Origin: Bradyrhizobium icense | GTDB taxonomy: Bacteria; Pseudomonadota; Alphaproteobacteria; Rhizobiales; Xanthobacteraceae | Direction: 5' to 3' | Assembly (NCBI RefSeq): GCF_001693385.1 | Contig: NZ_CP016428.1 | Span: forward strand, 4,278,001 to 4,342,000 | DNA: 64,000 nucleotides | In this document: positions 1 to 8,047 of the stretch, piece after piece | Layout: each line of letters begins with the position of its first letter | How positions within the stretch are numbered: the stretch's first letter is position 1 | The notes under the pieces: model-generated | What the model was told of the DNA's origin: nothing | The model's database searches: none | What the model saw: only the letters and a program-made list of their open reading frames with translations | Program-made: the position numbers and the translations under genes

Positions 1-87
1 CGCCGCGACTCCGAACGGCTGTTCAGGCACGGCGAGCGGATGATCGCGGCCACGTCGAATTTGATCAGTGGCCGCTCCCTGAACTGA
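1..87 (+). CDS. C-terminal 28 residues of an unidentified protein (cut by window edge)
   Basis: Frame 1 is open from the first base to a TGA at 85-87, giving a basic, helical-looking C-terminus (begins RRDSERLF, ends SGRSLN). The stop directly abuts the TTG start proposed for phaC, so the two genes are probably co-transcribed and coupled. That position would suit a PHA-granule or low-oxygen gene, but nothing in 28 residues identifies a family and I assign no function. Confidence 0.45.
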   Translation, partial: RRDSERLFRHGERMIAATSNLISGRSLN

Positions 88-1959
88 TTGGCCAGCAGCA
101 TGCATCGGAAATCGCCCCTGCCGACGGCGGAAGTTGCCGTATTGCCGTTTAGCGCCCGCGAAGCAGGCCAGGGCGATGATTCGCCACTGGCTGTGCCGGT
201 CGAACCACATGTCTCGCCACCGACGGAGGGCTCGCGCGGCACCGAAACATACCAGGCCGACCGCGCCTTGCATGCCATGCTGGCACACCTGAGCGGCGGC
301 CTTTCGCCGGCCGCGCTGTTGCTGGCTTATACGGATTGGTTGTTGCACCTCGCCTGGTCGCCACAGCGACGGATCGAGATTGCGCAGGGAGCCCTGGTAG
401 ACACCAAGCGCCTTCTCGAAACCGCACAGCGCTTCTTCGCGCCCGAGCAAGCACCGTGGTCGCTGGTCAAGCCGCAGCCGCAGGACAAGCGCTTCAGCCG
501 GCCGGATTGGGAGCACCCGCCGTTCAATGTGATGGCGCAGGCCTTTCTGCTCGGCCAGCAATGGTGGCACGATGCGACTACCGGCGTGCGCGGTGTGGCG
601 AAGCAGAACGAGGCGATCGTCGAATTTTCGATCCGCCAGATGCTGGATGTGATGTCGCCTTCCAATTTTGCTGCGACCAATCCGGAAGTGCTGCGCAGAT
701 CGTTCGAAAGTGGCGGCAACAATTTCGTGCGCGGCTGGCAAAATTTCTGCAGTGACTGGATACGCCTGGCGTCGGCCGGCCTTGGCCCCGTCACGACCGG
801 AGATTTCGCCGTGGGCGAAGCCGTCGCCACGGCGCGCGGCAAGGTGGTGTTCCGCAACGAGCTGATCGAGTTGATCCAGTACTATCCGACCACCGAAAGA
901 GTGCATCCGGAGCCGATTCTGATCGTGCCGGCCTGGATCATGAAATACTACATTCTCGATCTGTCGCCGCAGAACTCGCTGGTGAAATATCTTACGGGCG
1001 AAGGCTTCACCGTGTTCATGATCTCGTGGCGCAATCCTGAGGCCACCGACCGCGAGATCGCCTTTGACGACTATCGAAAGCTCGGCGTTGAAGCTGCGCT
1101 CGATACGATCGGCGGTGTCGTGCAGGGCCGTCAGGTGCATGCGTTGGGCTATTGCCTTGGTGGGACGCTGCTGTCGATCGCTGCCGCCACCATGGCGCGC
1201 GATGGCGACAATCGGCTAAAGTCGATCAGCCTGCTCGCCGCGCAAACCGATTTCACGGAGGCCGGCGAGCTGACGCTGTTCATCAACGAAAGCCAGGTTG
1301 CATTCCTCGAGGACATGATGTGGGAGCGCGGGGTGCTCGACACCACGCAGATGGCCAGCGCATTTCAATTACTGCGCTCCAACGATCTGATCTGGTCGCG
1401 GCTTACCCGCGACTATTTGATGGGGGAGCGGGCGGCACGGAGCGATCTGATGGCCTGGAATGCCGATGCGACCCGCCTGCCGTACCGGATGCATTCGGAG
1501 TATCTGCGCAAGCTGTTCCTCAACAACGATCTTGCCGGAGGACGATATCTCGTCGAGGGCAAGCCGATCTCGCTGTCGGACATTCATACGCCGATGTTCG
1601 TCGTGGGCACCCTTCGTGATCACGTCGCGCCGTGGAAGTCCGTGTACAAAATTCACTACCAGGTCGATGCCGATGTGACCTTCCTGCTCACGAGTGGCGG
1701 CCATAATGCGGGGATCGTCGCGCCCCCCGGCGAACCCGGGCATACCTATCGGATCAAGACGAAGGGAGCGGATGCCACGTATACCGGCCCCGACGAATGG
1801 CTGAACATGGTGCAGCCGGTCGAAGGTTCATGGTGGCCGGAGTGGACCAAGTGGCTCTCCGCACGATCCGGTGAGCCGTCTGAGCCGCCGCAGATGGGCG
1901 CTGGAACTACGAAAGCGGAGAATCTGCCTGATGCGCCCGGCGACTACGTTCGCCACTGA
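88..1959 (+). CDS. phaC: Class I poly(3-hydroxyalkanoate) synthase
   Basis: Polymerises (R)-3-hydroxyacyl-CoA into PHA on cytoplasmic granules. The 623-residue length fits class I PhaC: N-terminal PhaC_N domain, then an alpha/beta-hydrolase core. The lipase-like box GYCLGG carries the nucleophile Cys356. The Asp of TLRDHVAP (about 511) and the His of GGHNAG (about 539) complete the Cys-Asp-His triad. TTG at 88 directly follows the previous stop; an ATG at 100 is an equally good start that would remove four residues. The downstream neighbours are an acyl-CoA ligase/acetyltransferase and a universal stress protein, a grouping typical of oxygen-limited metabolism in Bradyrhizobium. Genomes of this group carry several phaC paralogues; which one this is cannot be told here. 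Confidence 0.93.
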   Translation: MASSMHRKSPLPTAEVAVLPFSAREAGQGDDSPLAVPVEPHVSPPTEGSRGTETYQADRALHAMLAHLSGGLSPAALLLAYTDWLLHLAWSPQRRIEIAQGALVDTKRLLETAQRFFAPEQAPWSLVKPQPQDKRFSRPDWEHPPFNVMAQAFLLGQQWWHDATTGVRGVAKQNEAIVEFSIRQMLDVMSPSNFAATNPEVLRRSFESGGNNFVRGWQNFCSDWIRLASAGLGPVTTGDFAVGEAVATARGKVVFRNELIELIQYYPTTERVHPEPILIVPAWIMKYYILDLSPQNSLVKYLTGEGFTVFMISWRNPEATDREIAFDDYRKLGVEAALDTIGGVVQGRQVHALGYCLGGTLLSIAAATMARDGDNRLKSISLLAAQTDFTEAGELTLFINESQVAFLEDMMWERGVLDTTQMASAFQLLRSNDLIWSRLTRDYLMGERAARSDLMAWNADATRLPYRMHSEYLRKLFLNNDLAGGRYLVEGKPISLSDIHTPMFVVGTLRDHVAPWKSVYKIHYQVDADVTFLLTSGGHNAGIVAPPGEPGHTYRIKTKGADATYTGPDEWLNMVQPVEGSWWPEWTKWLSARSGEPSEPPQMGAGTTKAENLPDAPGDYVRH

Positions 1960-1969
1960 TCCCGATCAA
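1956..1969. promoter_or_regulatory. FixK/FNR-like box upstream of the acyl-CoA ligase
   Basis: CTGAT-CCCG-ATCAA matches the TTGAT-N4-ATCAA palindrome at all but the first base. It overlaps the phaC stop region, with its centre about 136 bp before the ATG at 2099, farther than the 60-66 bp seen at the other boxes here. It is either a promoter with a longer leader or a weaker site. Confidence 0.5.
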
Positions 1970-2098
1970 CCACCGCGCCGAATGCGATTTGTCATGTCAC
2001 CTGGACAGTTCCGGGCCAACTTGTCGTTCAAACGTCACATTGCGATGAACATCTGTCTGGGCTCACAGTAGGCCGCGACCTTCCGGTACTGGAGAACG

Positions 2099-4792
2099 AT
2101 GTCCACCTATCGTCTGACCAATCTGCTTTCGCCGCATTCCGTCGCGCTGGTAGGGGCAAGTCCGCGCCATGGCTCGGTAGGTCGTGCCATTCTCAACAAT
2201 ATCCGCAAGACCGAGTTCAAAGGCGAATTCGGCCTCGTCAATCCGCGCTATCATGAGATCGATGGTGTCGCGGCCGCTGACAGCATCGCAAAGCTGTCTT
2301 TTGCGCCGGAACTCGTTGTCCTCACTGCGCCGGCCCGCACCATCGCCGGCCTGATAGATGAAGCGGGCCGTCGCGGCGCGGCGGGCGCCGTCATCGTCAG
2401 TGCCGGGCTCGGGCATGGTCCGGGCTCTCTGGCGGACACGGTGGAGCGCGCCGCGCAGAAATACGGCATGCGGCTGATCGGCCCGAATTGCCTCGGCATC
2501 ATGATGCCGGGCGTCAGTCTCAATGCGAGCTTTTCCGCCAATATGCCGACCGCTGGCCATTTGGCGCTAATCTCGCAGTCCGGCGCCATTGCCGCCGGCA
2601 TGGTGGATTGGGCGGCACAGCGGGCTGTCGGCTTTTCCGGCATCGTTTCGATCGGCGACCAGCTCGATGTCGATATCGCCGATCTGCTCGACTACTTCGC
2701 GCTGGATGAAAAGACCCACGCCATCCTGCTTTACATCGAGGCGATCAAGGATGCCCGTAAGTTCATGTCGGCAGCGCGGGCCGCCGCCAGGATCAAGCCG
2801 GTCGTGGTCGTCAAGTCGGGCCGCATGGCACAAGGAGCGCGGGCGGCGGCAACGCATACCGGCGCGTTGGCAGGGGCTGATGCCGTCTACGACGCAGCGT
2901 TTCAGCGCGCCGGTATCCTGCGCGTATCGGATCTTCGCGAATTGTTCGACTGCGCCGAGACGCTCGGGCGGGTCAAATCGCCGCCGGGAAAAAGGCTCGC
3001 GATCCTGACCAATGGCGGCGGCATCGGCGTGCTGGCAGTCGACCGGCTGGTCGAGCTCGGCGGTATTCCCGCGGCTCTCTCATCGGCGACCCGCGAGACG
3101 CTGGGTGCTGTTTTGCCGCCGACATGGTCGAAATCGAACCCGGTCGATATCGTCGGCGATGCCGATCCCGCGCGCTATGCCGCAGCGCTCGAAGCGTTGC
3201 TGGCCGATCCCGAAAACGACGCCGTGCTTGTCATGAACGTTCAGACCGCGATTGCGCGTGCCGACGAAATCGCCGTGGCCGTGACCGGCGTGGTGCAGAA
3301 ATATCGCGCCGGACATCGCATGCTACCAAAACCCGTTCTCGCGGTCTGGGTCGGCGCGGAACCGTCGATCGGGGATATCTTGAGCGGGGCCGGCATTCCG
3401 AATTATCCGACCGAAGACGACGCCGTGCGCGGCTTCATGCATCTGGTCCGCCATCGTGAGGTGGTGGAGGCGCTGGCGCAGGTTCCGCCAGCCATGCCGA
3501 GCGAATTCGCTCCCGCTGTCGATGCAGCGCGGCAGATCGTTGCCGCGGCGCTGGCCGACGGCCGTTCATGGCTCGATCCGATCGAGGTCAAGCGGCTCCT
3601 TGACGCCTACGATATCGCCGCCGTGCCGACCTTTGCCGCCGCCGATGCCGAAGAGGCGGTCGCGCATGCGAATGCGATCTTTGCGCAGGGGGCGACCGTC
3701 GTGCTCAAGATCATGTCGCGCGACATCGTCCACAAATCCGATGTCGGCGGAGTGGTGCTCAATCTCACCAGCGCCGATGCGGTGCGCAAGGCGACGGCCG
3801 ACATTCTCGCGCGGGCAAGATTGCTGCGGCCGGAGGCGCGAATATCGGGCGTGATGGTGCAGGCGATGGTGGTGCGGGCGAAGGCACGCGAGCTCATTCT
3901 CGGCCTTGCCGACGATCCGACCTTCGGCACGGTCGTCGTGTTCGGCCGTGGCGGAACGGCAGTCGAGATCATCAACGACAAGGCTTTGGCGCTGCCGCCG
4001 CTCGACCTGCAACTGGCACGTAGCCTGATCGAGCGCACCCGCGTCTCGCGGCTGTTGCGCGCCTATCGTGACGTGCCGGCGGTGAAGCAGGACGCCGTCG
4101 CGATGGTTCTGGTCAAGCTGGCGCAGATGGCTGCCGACATTCCCGATATTCGTGGGCTCGACATCAATCCGCTGCTGGCGGATGAGGCGGGCGTGCTCGC
4201 GGTCGACGCACGGGTCGTGATCGGGCGCGTGGAGCGGAAGTCCCTAGGCTCGGGCCCTGCGAATTTTGCCGTCCGGCCTTATCCCTCGCAATGGCAGCGT
4301 CACATCGAGGTCAAGGACGGCTGGCGCGTATTCGTTCGTCCGATCCGGCCTGAAGACGAGCCGCTGATCCACGAGATGCTGAAACACGTCACGATGCACG
4401 ACCTGCGGCTGCGGTTCTTCGCCCCGATGAAGGAATTTTCCCATGAGTTCATCGCTCGTCTGACCCAGCTCGATTACGCCCGGGCGATGGCCTTTGTCGC
4501 GTTCGACGAGGCGAGCAACGAACTGGTCGGGGTGGTCAGGATCCATTCGGACTCGATCTACGAGAGCGGCGAATACGCCATTCTCCTGAGATCGGATCTC
4601 AAGGGCAGGGGGCTTGGCTGGGCACTGATGCAGATGATCATCGAGTATGCAAAATCCGAGGGGTTAAAGGCCATTTCCGGCGACGTCCTCGCCGACAATA
4701 CGGTGATGCTGGCGATGTGCCGCAGCCTCGGCTTCGAGGTGAAATCGGACCCGCAGGAGCACGACATCTGCACCGTCAGGCTGAAGCTTTAG
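2099..4792 (+). CDS. NDP-forming acyl-CoA ligase fused to a GNAT acetyltransferase (Pat-like)
   Basis: 897 residues in the Pat/AcsD-type order: N-terminal CoA-binding Rossmann domain (about 8-130), succinyl-CoA-ligase-like domains with the conserved THTGALAG segment (about 255-262), ATP-grasp domain (about 480-690) and a C-terminal GNAT domain (about 735-895) with acetyl-CoA motif DLKGRGLG. Family members either make acetyl-CoA with ADP formation or, when the ligase part is only regulatory, acetylate lysines of enzymes such as acetyl-CoA synthetase. The ligase half keeps the THTG His region, so catalysis is possible. GGAG at 2091-2094 supports the ATG. Lying between phaC and usp and behind a FixK-like box, it probably serves acetyl-CoA control in microaerobic cells. 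Confidence 0.88.
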   Translation: MSTYRLTNLLSPHSVALVGASPRHGSVGRAILNNIRKTEFKGEFGLVNPRYHEIDGVAAADSIAKLSFAPELVVLTAPARTIAGLIDEAGRRGAAGAVIVSAGLGHGPGSLADTVERAAQKYGMRLIGPNCLGIMMPGVSLNASFSANMPTAGHLALISQSGAIAAGMVDWAAQRAVGFSGIVSIGDQLDVDIADLLDYFALDEKTHAILLYIEAIKDARKFMSAARAAARIKPVVVVKSGRMAQGARAAATHTGALAGADAVYDAAFQRAGILRVSDLRELFDCAETLGRVKSPPGKRLAILTNGGGIGVLAVDRLVELGGIPAALSSATRETLGAVLPPTWSKSNPVDIVGDADPARYAAALEALLADPENDAVLVMNVQTAIARADEIAVAVTGVVQKYRAGHRMLPKPVLAVWVGAEPSIGDILSGAGIPNYPTEDDAVRGFMHLVRHREVVEALAQVPPAMPSEFAPAVDAARQIVAAALADGRSWLDPIEVKRLLDAYDIAAVPTFAAADAEEAVAHANAIFAQGATVVLKIMSRDIVHKSDVGGVVLNLTSADAVRKATADILARARLLRPEARISGVMVQAMVVRAKARELILGLADDPTFGTVVVFGRGGTAVEIINDKALALPPLDLQLARSLIERTRVSRLLRAYRDVPAVKQDAVAMVLVKLAQMAADIPDIRGLDINPLLADEAGVLAVDARVVIGRVERKSLGSGPANFAVRPYPSQWQRHIEVKDGWRVFVRPIRPEDEPLIHEMLKHVTMHDLRLRFFAPMKEFSHEFIARLTQLDYARAMAFVAFDEASNELVGVVRIHSDSIYESGEYAILLRSDLKGRGLGWALMQMIIEYAKSEGLKAISGDVLADNTVMLAMCRSLGFEVKSDPQEHDICTVRLKL

Positions 4793-4859
4793 TTGTCGTC
4801 AGCGCACAGGCATGCGCCTGTACGCCGCCATATGCGAGAACGACGACCGCGGTTGGCCG

Positions 4860-5699
4860 TCAGTGCGAAAACAGGATCGGGAGCGGCGGCTTCGATAGCA
4901 GGCTCTTGGTGGCGCCGCCGAGGATAAATTCGCGCCACCGCGAATGCCCATAGGCGCCCATCACGAGAACGTCGACCCGATGCGAAACTGCATAGGCTTC
5001 GAGCACCTCGCCGATTCGCCGGCCGTCGGCATCGACTTTGTCGAGCACCACATCGATGCCGTGGCGCGCAAGGTTTTTGGCCAGTGCTTCGGCGGAATGC
5101 TTGCTGTCCAACTTCTTTTCGTTGGTGACCGTGACGATCCGCACCTTTCTGGCCTTTTCGAGCACCGGCATCGCATCAGAAATCGCACGGGCCGCGGCGC
5201 GGCTGAAATCCCAGGCGACAGCGACCGTCCCCAGCTCGAACGGACGGGCCCGTGGGCTCTCGGGCAGAACGAGGGTAGAACGGCCCGATCCGAATATCAC
5301 TGCTTCTGCGTACCACTGGTCATAGCTTTCCGGCACCGGCACGATGGTGAGGTCGCGAAGTCGCGCGTAATCCACCAGGAGATCCGGCACGGCGAAGGTC
5401 GGGCATCTCTCGAGAATGCTTTCGTGCAGAATGCCGGCCTTGTTTGCGGCGACATCGAATGCGGCCAGCATGTCCCTGGCGCTCTTCCGGCTCTTTTCCA
5501 TTTCGCCTGCAATGATCCCGGGAATATCGGCGGTCGATCCGGAAAGGAAGTGCCCGGGGACTTCTACGTGCACCTCGCAAGCTACCGCCGCCAAGTGAGC
5601 GCCGAGGGTTGCGGCGATCGCAACCGCATCCTCGGCGACCGAAGCCGGGGTGGGATCGGGATAACTCGTAAGTGTCAGCAGAATGTCCTTGAACGCCAT
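4860..5699 (-). CDS. Universal stress protein, UspA family (tandem-domain length)
   Basis: 279 residues, about twice a single Usp domain. The C-terminal half has the ATP-binding signature G-x2-G-x9-G-(S/T) in GAYGHSRW...GGATKS, preceded by VDVLVMG. The N-terminal half (KDILLTLTSYPD...) looks like a degenerate Usp fold without that loop. Such proteins bind ATP and are induced by energy or oxygen limitation. It is transcribed towards the phaC/Pat-like block. A weak TTGAT-N4-CGCAA sequence at 5750-5763 lies upstream but departs from the FixK consensus in one arm. Confidence 0.88.
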   Translation of the reverse strand: MAFKDILLTLTSYPDPTPASVAEDAVAIAATLGAHLAAVACEVHVEVPGHFLSGSTADIPGIIAGEMEKSRKSARDMLAAFDVAANKAGILHESILERCPTFAVPDLLVDYARLRDLTIVPVPESYDQWYAEAVIFGSGRSTLVLPESPRARPFELGTVAVAWDFSRAAARAISDAMPVLEKARKVRIVTVTNEKKLDSKHSAEALAKNLARHGIDVVLDKVDADGRRIGEVLEAYAVSHRVDVLVMGAYGHSRWREFILGGATKSLLSKPPLPILFSH

Positions 5700-5741
5700 G
5701 GGGCTCTCCTTTTTCTGGAACTACGTTACCGTGCCGTCGGA

Positions 5742-5963
5742 TTAGCCGTTTGATCCATCGCAAGCGGCTGCGTCGGCCGGAGCTGCCGTGATCACGATCG
5801 ACATCGTCGCGAAGGCAACCAGGATCGGCTCATGCAGCACCTCGATCGCTATGCGGATCGGCGTCCGCCGATCCGGTTGAGGCAGTTCGTTGTGTCCTTC
5901 AGCCTGCAGCCGCGCCGCTGCATCGGCTTCACTGAGGCCGCGAAACTGCTGCCCGGACTTCAA
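5742..5963 (-). pseudogene. Remnant of a cation-transporting P-type ATPase (N-terminus, internally deleted)
   Basis: The 73-residue frame starts with the cation-ATPase N-terminal domain pattern (GLSEADAAARLQAEG, NELPQPDRRTP). It then jumps from EVLHEP straight to ILVAFATMSIVIT. In full-length members of this family those two stretches are separated by a membrane segment ending near GDLKEAL, so about 25 residues are missing. After SIVIT the sequence no longer resembles the family and stops. No phosphorylation motif (DKTGT), TGE loop or hinge is present nearby, so this is a decayed relic of a gene of about 850 residues. The only start is TTG. Confidence 0.72.
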
Positions 5964-5975
5964 AAAAATGAGACA

Positions 5976-6596
5976 CTATGCCTCGTGATTGGCTTGGATT
6001 GACGTTCGCAAGATGGAGGGTGTCTCGACCTTTATGGCGTACGGCTTGAGCTCGATCCTTGCAACCGAGAGACGGCGATATAGATCGCGCCGGCGCGCGA
6101 GCGGCCACCAATCGTAGAGGAAGATTTCGAGAGGCCGCCAGTTGGCAACCCAGCCAAGGATCAAGAAACTTTCTTCAGCCAATCTCTTGATCGCGGAATC
6201 TGCCAGATAGCCCGCAGCCAGATGCGCCAGCAAAAGGCAGGCAGTTAGAATTGACGCGCCAATAGCGAGAGAATATCGGCCTATTCGAAATAGCTCGTTT
6301 AGTTCACGTTGAACGGCAGCGGCGCGGCCGCAAAAATACCGACTGACGGCCTCTGCTAGCTCCCTCGACGCCATGACCTGCGCTTGAACTGCCGGAACGT
6401 GCACCACAATGCTGATGGGACGATTGACCGGCATCTCTTGTGCCCACCCTACGATAAAATTCTCGGCCTCCTCAGCAAGATCTTTCTCCCGAAACGGGAA
6501 GGGGTCGAGCGTATGAAACAGTTGCGCAATGTCGTTTACTCGAACTTCGATCAAGTTCTCCGTCTTCTCGGACGCCGTCTCATTATTTGTCGCCAT
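5976..6596 (-). CDS. Uncharacterised membrane-anchored protein, 206 residues
   Basis: ATG at 6596 gives MATNNETASEKTEN..., preferred over the longer upstream frame because an AAGG lies about 10 bp ahead. The N-terminal 110 residues are soluble and acidic. A hydrophobic stretch (SLAIGASILTACLLLAHLAA) forms one clear membrane segment, with a possible second near EESFLILGWVANWRPLEIFL, followed by a basic tail (WWPLARRRDLYRR). I know of no named domain. It follows the YqjD/YqjE-like genes on the same strand and may belong to that envelope-stress group. Function unknown. Confidence 0.6.
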   Translation of the reverse strand: MATNNETASEKTENLIEVRVNDIAQLFHTLDPFPFREKDLAEEAENFIVGWAQEMPVNRPISIVVHVPAVQAQVMASRELAEAVSRYFCGRAAAVQRELNELFRIGRYSLAIGASILTACLLLAHLAAGYLADSAIKRLAEESFLILGWVANWRPLEIFLYDWWPLARRRDLYRRLSVARIELKPYAIKVETPSILRTSIQANHEA

Positions 6597-6638
6597 TGAC
6601 GGTTGCCTTGCTTCGAGCGGGTCGAAACGTCCCGGCAA

Positions 6639-7064
6639 TCAAAGATACGACACCGCCGTCACCCGATAGGTGTGCATCTTGCCGCCTTCGTTGAGGGAGA
6701 CATACTCGCCGACCACGAAGCGTTCGTCGGCGAAGTGATAGCCGACGTCGTCGGGCGCGCTGGTCTCGCCGTCATCATAGTGAAAGGCCCAACCGCCGCC
6801 GGGACGGTGAACCAGATGACCGTGCTTGTCCTGCTCGTCCGGGCGCTGGCGCACGACCCGGCAGGCGTCGCGATGCTCGCGCCACAATCTTGCATCGATG
6901 CGGTCCTCGGAATCGAGCGGCGCCACGATGACATAGGCCACCTCGGCGTCGCCTTCGGGATGGCCGGGCTCGCGGGCCAGCGCAAGACGGAATTGCCGGA
7001 ATTGCGGGGGCAGGGAAGCGTTGAGGATCGGCTTAGGCTGGGTCTTGGCTCTGGTCTTGGACAT
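6639..7064 (-). CDS. Conserved hypothetical cytoplasmic protein, 141 residues
   Basis: Starts at ATG 7064 behind AAGGAG with good spacing. It is rich in Asp, His and Arg with no membrane segment or signal peptide. Notable stretches are YVIVAPLDSEDRIDARLW, WREHRDACRVVR and PGGGWAFHYDD. The region around HYDDGETSAPDDVGYHFADERFVVGEYVSL looks like a small beta-rich domain. I do not recognise a family. It lies 51 bp downstream of the YqjE-like gene on the same strand and is probably co-transcribed with it. Confidence 0.6.
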   Translation of the reverse strand: MSKTRAKTQPKPILNASLPPQFRQFRLALAREPGHPEGDAEVAYVIVAPLDSEDRIDARLWREHRDACRVVRQRPDEQDKHGHLVHRPGGGWAFHYDDGETSAPDDVGYHFADERFVVGEYVSLNEGGKMHTYRVTAVSYL

Positions 7065-7115
7065 CTCGTGTAGCTCCTTGGTTTTTCTGGCATAAGGCTG
7101 CTGCCTCCGCCGTAA

Positions 7116-7607
7116 TCAGCTCGGCTCAACTGCGGCCTTGGGCGCAGGGGGCGTCGCCTTGGACTTCCTCAGGCTTTTGATGATGATCGTGATCAGCGGC
7201 ACCAGTAGCATTGGCAGCGCGCTGTTAAGCGGGTGCTGCACCATGCCGTTGAACTGGGATTGCAGTGCTCGGGCCTCGTTCTGCAGCGCTTCGACCGCGG
7301 AACCGTGAATTTCGGTGGCCAGCTCGAGTTCGCGGCCTGCGGGCGGTCTCCCGCCAACCACGAACAAGATAGCCGCGATCACGAAATTGGCGACACCGAG
7401 AATTGCGGCTGCGGAAATCGCGCTCCAGATCTGCACGAGCGCGAAATAGGCCGACAGTTCCAGCATCAACAGGCCGAACGCCGCGATCAGCGCCGCGAAT
7501 GCCCGCAGGCCGAGCCCGACCAGCATGTGCCGCATCCGGATCTCCGCGATGATGCGGTCGGTGCGCCAGAGTGCGCGCAGATGCCTGACGACGTTCTCGC
7601 TGTTCAC
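7116..7607 (-). CDS. Phage-holin-superfamily / YqjE-like membrane protein
   Basis: 163 residues with two strongly hydrophobic helices (about 30-60 and 68-90: AFAALIAAFGLLMLELSAYF and AAILGVANFVIAAILFVVGG), then an amphipathic Glu/Gln-rich segment and a third hydrophobic stretch (LPMLLVPLITIIIK) before a basic tail. This matches the YqjE / DUF1469 pattern. The GTG start at 7607 has a strong AGGAGG and begins one base past the YqjD-like stop. Family members partner YqjD/ElaB-type inner-membrane proteins during stress or stationary phase. Role inferred from family only. Confidence 0.72.
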   Translation of the reverse strand: MNSENVVRHLRALWRTDRIIAEIRMRHMLVGLGLRAFAALIAAFGLLMLELSAYFALVQIWSAISAAAILGVANFVIAAILFVVGGRPPAGRELELATEIHGSAVEALQNEARALQSQFNGMVQHPLNSALPMLLVPLITIIIKSLRKSKATPPAPKAAVEPS

Positions 7608-7608
7608 G

Positions 7609-7911
7609 TTAGTGCCTCCTCAGCATGAAGCCGATCGCGACGCCGAGCGCGAAGGCGGATGCCAACGCTGCAATCGGTCGCGCTGCAATCAACCTCTCGA
7701 CATGCTCTTCTTCCTCGCTCAAGGTTTCGCCGAGTTCGCGCAAGGCCGCCTTGATCGGTTCGGCGAGTGCCTCGGATCGGCTGTTCGCGGCCTCGAGCAT
7801 ATCGTCGGCATGCATGTTCAGGAGTCGTGACGCCTCGCTCTTGAGCGCCTGCAACTCTTCGCCCAGCCCGCCTGATTTGAACATCGCGCTCGCCTCGCTT
7901 TCCTTAGCCAT
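7609..7911 (-). CDS. DUF883 / YqjD-ElaB-like membrane-anchored protein
   Basis: 100 residues: a long amphipathic helix (about 12-75, rich in Glu, Ala, Leu) followed by a single C-terminal membrane segment ending in the family signature (PIAALASAFALGVAIGFMLRR). E. coli relatives tether ribosomes to the inner membrane in stationary phase. It is the first gene of a minus-strand group and is divergent from the mla operon. The shared 136-bp region holds two FixK-like boxes, so low-oxygen or anaerobic induction is a reasonable inference. Confidence 0.8.
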   Translation of the reverse strand: MAKESEASAMFKSGGLGEELQALKSEASRLLNMHADDMLEAANSRSEALAEPIKAALRELGETLSEEEEHVERLIAARPIAALASAFALGVAIGFMLRRH

Positions 7912-7942
7912 CGAATTCTAGGTGAGGCGGCACGCGTGCTGT

Positions 7943-7956
7943 TTGATTTGGGTCAA
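7943..7956. promoter_or_regulatory. FixK/FNR-like box A in the yqjD/mla intergenic region
   Basis: TTGAT-TTGG-GTCAA. The centre is 38 bp from the DUF883 ATG and 98 bp from the mlaE GTG. It is 32 bp (about three helical turns) from box B, placing both on the same DNA face. Confidence 0.68.
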
Positions 7957-7974
7957 CCAGAAGCAGCCAGTACT

Positions 7975-7988
7975 TTGAGGCAGGTCAA
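7975..7988. promoter_or_regulatory. FixK/FNR-like box B in the yqjD/mla intergenic region
   Basis: TTGAG-GCAG-GTCAA. The centre lies 66 bp before mlaE and 70 bp before the divergent DUF883 gene, so it sits at activating distance for both. The same spacing is seen at fixN, fixG and the 46-residue peptide gene. Confidence 0.68.
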
Positions 7989-8047
7989 CATGGATGTCGT
8001 GCCGGCGGCCTAGGAAATGAGAGCTATCTGATTGAGGAAATATCATC

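Noticed and set aside
4944..5753. 269-codon plus-strand frame opposite the universal stress protein
   Set aside because: Antisense shadow of a clear Usp gene; no domain, no ribosome site, typical of high-GC complementary frames.
5750..5763. Possible FixK box upstream of usp (TTGAT-CCAT-CGCAA)
   Set aside because: Second half-site departs from TCAA/GTCAA consensus; too weak to list as a site.
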